Both the position numbers and the translations under genes were made by a program. DNA of 16,979 nucleotides, from the NCBI GenBank assembly GCA_022701965.1, contig JAKONL010000260.1, positions 1 to 16,979 of the forward strand, read 5' to 3'. Origin of the DNA: Burkholderiaceae bacterium. GTDB taxonomy: Bacteria; Pseudomonadota; Gammaproteobacteria; Burkholderiales; Burkholderiaceae. The notes under the pieces were generated by a model. The model made no database searches, was not told the origin of the DNA, and was given only the letters and a program-made list of their open reading frames with translations. This document shows positions 15,630-16,979 of this stretch, in pieces; positions within the stretch are counted from its first letter, which is position 1, and each line of letters opens with the position of its first letter.

Positions 15630-15652
15630 GAACTCACCGCAACCCTGAGTTC
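15630..15652. repeat. Perfect inverted repeat just upstream of the GT8 gene
   Basis: GAACTCA and TGAGTTC are exact reverse complements separated by nine bases (CCGCAACCC). The right arm ends 17 bases before the glycosyltransferase ATG. It could be an operator or a leader hairpin. There is no U-tract, so it is not a standard terminator for the tRNA transcript. Confidence 0.45.
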
Positions 15653-15669
15653 ATACGGACACTTCGACC

Positions 15670-16560
15670 ATGAATATCGTTTTTAATGTCAATCCGCTGG
15701 GCCTCGAAGGCCTGGGTGTGACGGTCGTGTCGATGGTGCGCAACTGTTCGGACAGCTCTCGGCTGATGCTGAATTTCCTGTGTTCGGAACTGTCCGCCGC
15801 CGACAAGTCGAACATCGTCAGGTTGCTGGCCGAATGCGGCTTCCGCGGCCAGACCCACTTCATCGACTTCGATGCCCAGAAGGAATTCGGCAGCCTGCGC
15901 CCTCTGCATGGCGACTGGACCGCCTATGGCCGCCTGCTGATTCCCGACGTCATCACGGCCGACCGCGTCCTGTATCTGGATGCCGACCTGTCCGTCAATC
16001 TCGATGTCCTGGACGTCGAGAAGACGGTCGATCTGGACGGTCACTTTCTCGCGGCGGTGGCCGGATCGACCCTGAAGTGGGCGCTGGACGGCGAATTCCT
16101 GAAGAAGAGTGCGGGGATGGACGACGACATGCCGTATTTCAATTCCGGCGTGGTCTATTTCAACGTGAAGGCCTGCCGCGAGCATGCTGCGGCCACGGCG
16201 TGGCGCGCCTTCGCCGCCGCCAACAGGGACGGCCTGGTATCGCACGACCAGACGGTGCTCAACGCCTATGTGAAAGGCGATTTCGTCCATCTGGAGTCGC
16301 GCTACAACGTGCCGTGGATCGCCGGCAAGGACGCACTGGAGCCGACCGAGAACGCGATCGTGCATTACATCGGAGCGCCCAAACCCTGGGACCTGGGCGG
16401 ACGTCTGCTGCATCGCGGCCAGGCGCACTGGGCACGTCATCAATCCTCGTTCTGGAACGATGCCTACAGCAAATTGACGCTCGACAAGATCCGTCGCACC
16501 TGGAAGATCCGCCGGTCGATCGCCAAGGTCGTGCTGTGGCGTTTCAAGGCCGCCGGCTAG
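15670..16560 (+). CDS. Glycosyltransferase family 8 protein (LPS-type, WaaJ/RfaJ-like)
   Basis: GT8 enzymes transfer glucose or galactose from nucleotide sugars with retention, often onto the lipopolysaccharide core. The 296-residue protein has the DxD metal and nucleotide-sugar motif in VLYLDADLSVN (Asp104, Asp106), the FNSGVVYFN segment (157-165), SHDQTVLNA (191-199), and the family's closing motif HYIGAPKPW (232-240). A basic C-terminal tail (IRRTWKIRRSIAKVVLWRFK) may bind the membrane surface. The N-terminal nucleotide-binding strand reads IVFNVNPLG and lacks the Asp often seen in GT8. No strong Shine-Dalgarno was found, only GGAC at 15657-15660. The first 50 bases are clearly AT-richer than neighbouring genes, hinting at a different origin. 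The gene lies alone between tRNA-Leu and tig, so its acceptor is unknown. Confidence 0.88.
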   Translation: MNIVFNVNPLGLEGLGVTVVSMVRNCSDSSRLMLNFLCSELSAADKSNIVRLLAECGFRGQTHFIDFDAQKEFGSLRPLHGDWTAYGRLLIPDVITADRVLYLDADLSVNLDVLDVEKTVDLDGHFLAAVAGSTLKWALDGEFLKKSAGMDDDMPYFNSGVVYFNVKACREHAAATAWRAFAAANRDGLVSHDQTVLNAYVKGDFVHLESRYNVPWIAGKDALEPTENAIVHYIGAPKPWDLGGRLLHRGQAHWARHQSSFWNDAYSKLTLDKIRRTWKIRRSIAKVVLWRFKAAG

Positions 16561-16654
16561 CAGATCCCGGTCGCGCGTCCTGGCATGCGACCGCATTGAA
16601 TGCACCACCGGAGCGGCCGTCCGGACCCTGCACGAGACAGGATGACCTCAACTC

Positions 16655-16660
16655 TATAAT
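16655..16660 (+). promoter_or_regulatory. Candidate -10 box of the tig promoter
   Basis: TATAAT is a perfect -10 match in a GC-rich gap of 227 bases. Transcription would start near 16667, giving a leader of about 120 bases before tig. The bases 16-18 upstream (around CACGAGAC) do not resemble a -35 box, so strength is uncertain. Confidence 0.55.
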
Positions 16661-16695
16661 CGTAGGCTCCGGGTCGTGTGGCCGTTCGTCCAGCA

Positions 16696-16716
16696 GGCAT
16701 GCCGCGGCTGCATGCC
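16696..16716. repeat. Small inverted repeat in the presumed tig leader
   Basis: GGCATG (16696-16701) and CATGCC (16711-16716) are exact reverse complements around a nine-base GC-rich loop. The sequence also contains GCATGCC twice as a direct repeat. It would lie about 30 bases downstream of the predicted transcription start and could form a short leader hairpin. It may be chance. Confidence 0.3.
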
Positions 16717-16787
16717 ATCCGCAACACATCGAGTTTGCGCATCGCTGTCATCCCCCACAGCAACCCCCTAATCCTTGAGGAAACAGA

Positions 16788-16979
16788 ATGACCGTCAACG
16801 TTGAAACCCTCGACAAGCTCGAGCGCAAGATCACCCTGACCCTGCCGGTCGGCATCATCCAGTCGGAAGTGGACTCCCGGCTCAAGAAGCTGGCTCGTAC
16901 CGTCAAGATGGACGGCTTCCGCCCCGGCAAGGTGCCGATGAACGTGGTGAGCCAGCGTTACGGCTATTCGGTTCATTTC
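16788..16979 (+). CDS. tig: Trigger factor, N-terminal 64 residues (partial, runs off the window)
   Basis: Trigger factor is the ribosome-bound chaperone and peptidyl-prolyl isomerase that meets nascent chains at the exit tunnel. The visible part is the ribosome-binding domain: [19 protein letters not shown] at the start, then the ribosome-docking signature GFRPGKVP (residues 43-50) and [14 protein letters not shown]. The ATG is preceded by a strong Shine-Dalgarno GAGGA at 16777-16781, six bases upstream. The sequence is very close to my recollection of Burkholderiales trigger factors. In that group clpP and clpX usually follow, but they lie outside this window. Confidence 0.96.
   Translation, partial: MTVNVETLDKLERKITLTLPVGIIQSEVDSRLKKLARTVKMDGFRPGKVPMNVVSQRYGYSVHF

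Noticed and set aside
12323..15673. A 1116-codon + strand open frame overlapping the RND pump gene
   Set aside because: It is out of frame with the motif-bearing 1044-residue RND protein, is Arg/Gly/Ala-rich, and even runs through the tRNA-Leu gene.
16566..16573. CCGGTCGC after the GT8 gene repeats the last part of the tRNA-Leu acceptor stem, like an attachment-site copy
   Set aside because: Only eight bases match and the following ACCA is not kept. In GC-rich DNA this is expected by chance, and no integrase gene is present.

Overview
The window is high-GC chromosomal DNA, probably from a betaproteobacterium of the order Burkholderiales. This is inferred from the trigger-factor N-terminus, the hpnCDE hopanoid genes, kup, and the tRNA-Leu/tig neighbourhood. 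Genus cannot be decided from sequence alone. Genes are tightly packed and no gap exceeds about 230 bases. No insertion sequence, integrase, CRISPR array or rRNA was seen.

Region 1 (1-5001, + strand) is the end of a non-flagellar type III secretion (injectisome) cluster. It holds the tail of the preceding gene (probably sctT), then sctU (export switch, NPTH autocleavage motif), an unrecognised 119-residue protein, sctW (gatekeeper with a fused TyeA-like half) and sctV (export gate). Together SctT, SctU and SctV form the inner-membrane export apparatus, and SctW decides when effectors are released. Convergent to sctV lies an orphan RcsB/LuxR-type response regulator (5057-5821, -). Its receiver domain has Glu where the phosphorylated Asp should be.

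Region 2 (5953-9010, - strand) is an hpnC-hpnD-hpnE operon that turns two farnesyl diphosphates into squalene for hopanoids: HpnD makes presqualene diphosphate, HpnC makes hydroxysqualene, HpnE reduces it to squalene. The HpnC here has lost the last Asp of its first Asp-rich motif. A 74-bp gap separates hpnC from the divergent gene kup (potassium uptake).

Region 3 (10994-15398, + strand) is a two-gene RND efflux operon: a lipoprotein periplasmic adaptor and an inner-membrane pump. It is preceded by a good sigma-70 promoter (TTGACA, 17-bp spacer, TAAATT) overlapped by a 28-bp near-perfect palindrome of the TetR-operator type. Neither a TetR-family gene nor an outer-membrane channel gene is present in the window.

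Region 4 (15453-16979, + strand) has tRNA-Leu(UAG), a GT8-family glycosyltransferase with visibly lower GC at its start, and the first 64 codons of tig (trigger factor) behind a perfect TATAAT box. The glycosyltransferase may be an insertion between tRNA-Leu and tig.

The items most worth a second look are the degenerate response regulator beside the secretion cluster, the unknown 119-residue protein inside that cluster, the palindromic operator of the efflux operon, and the altered HpnC metal-binding motif.
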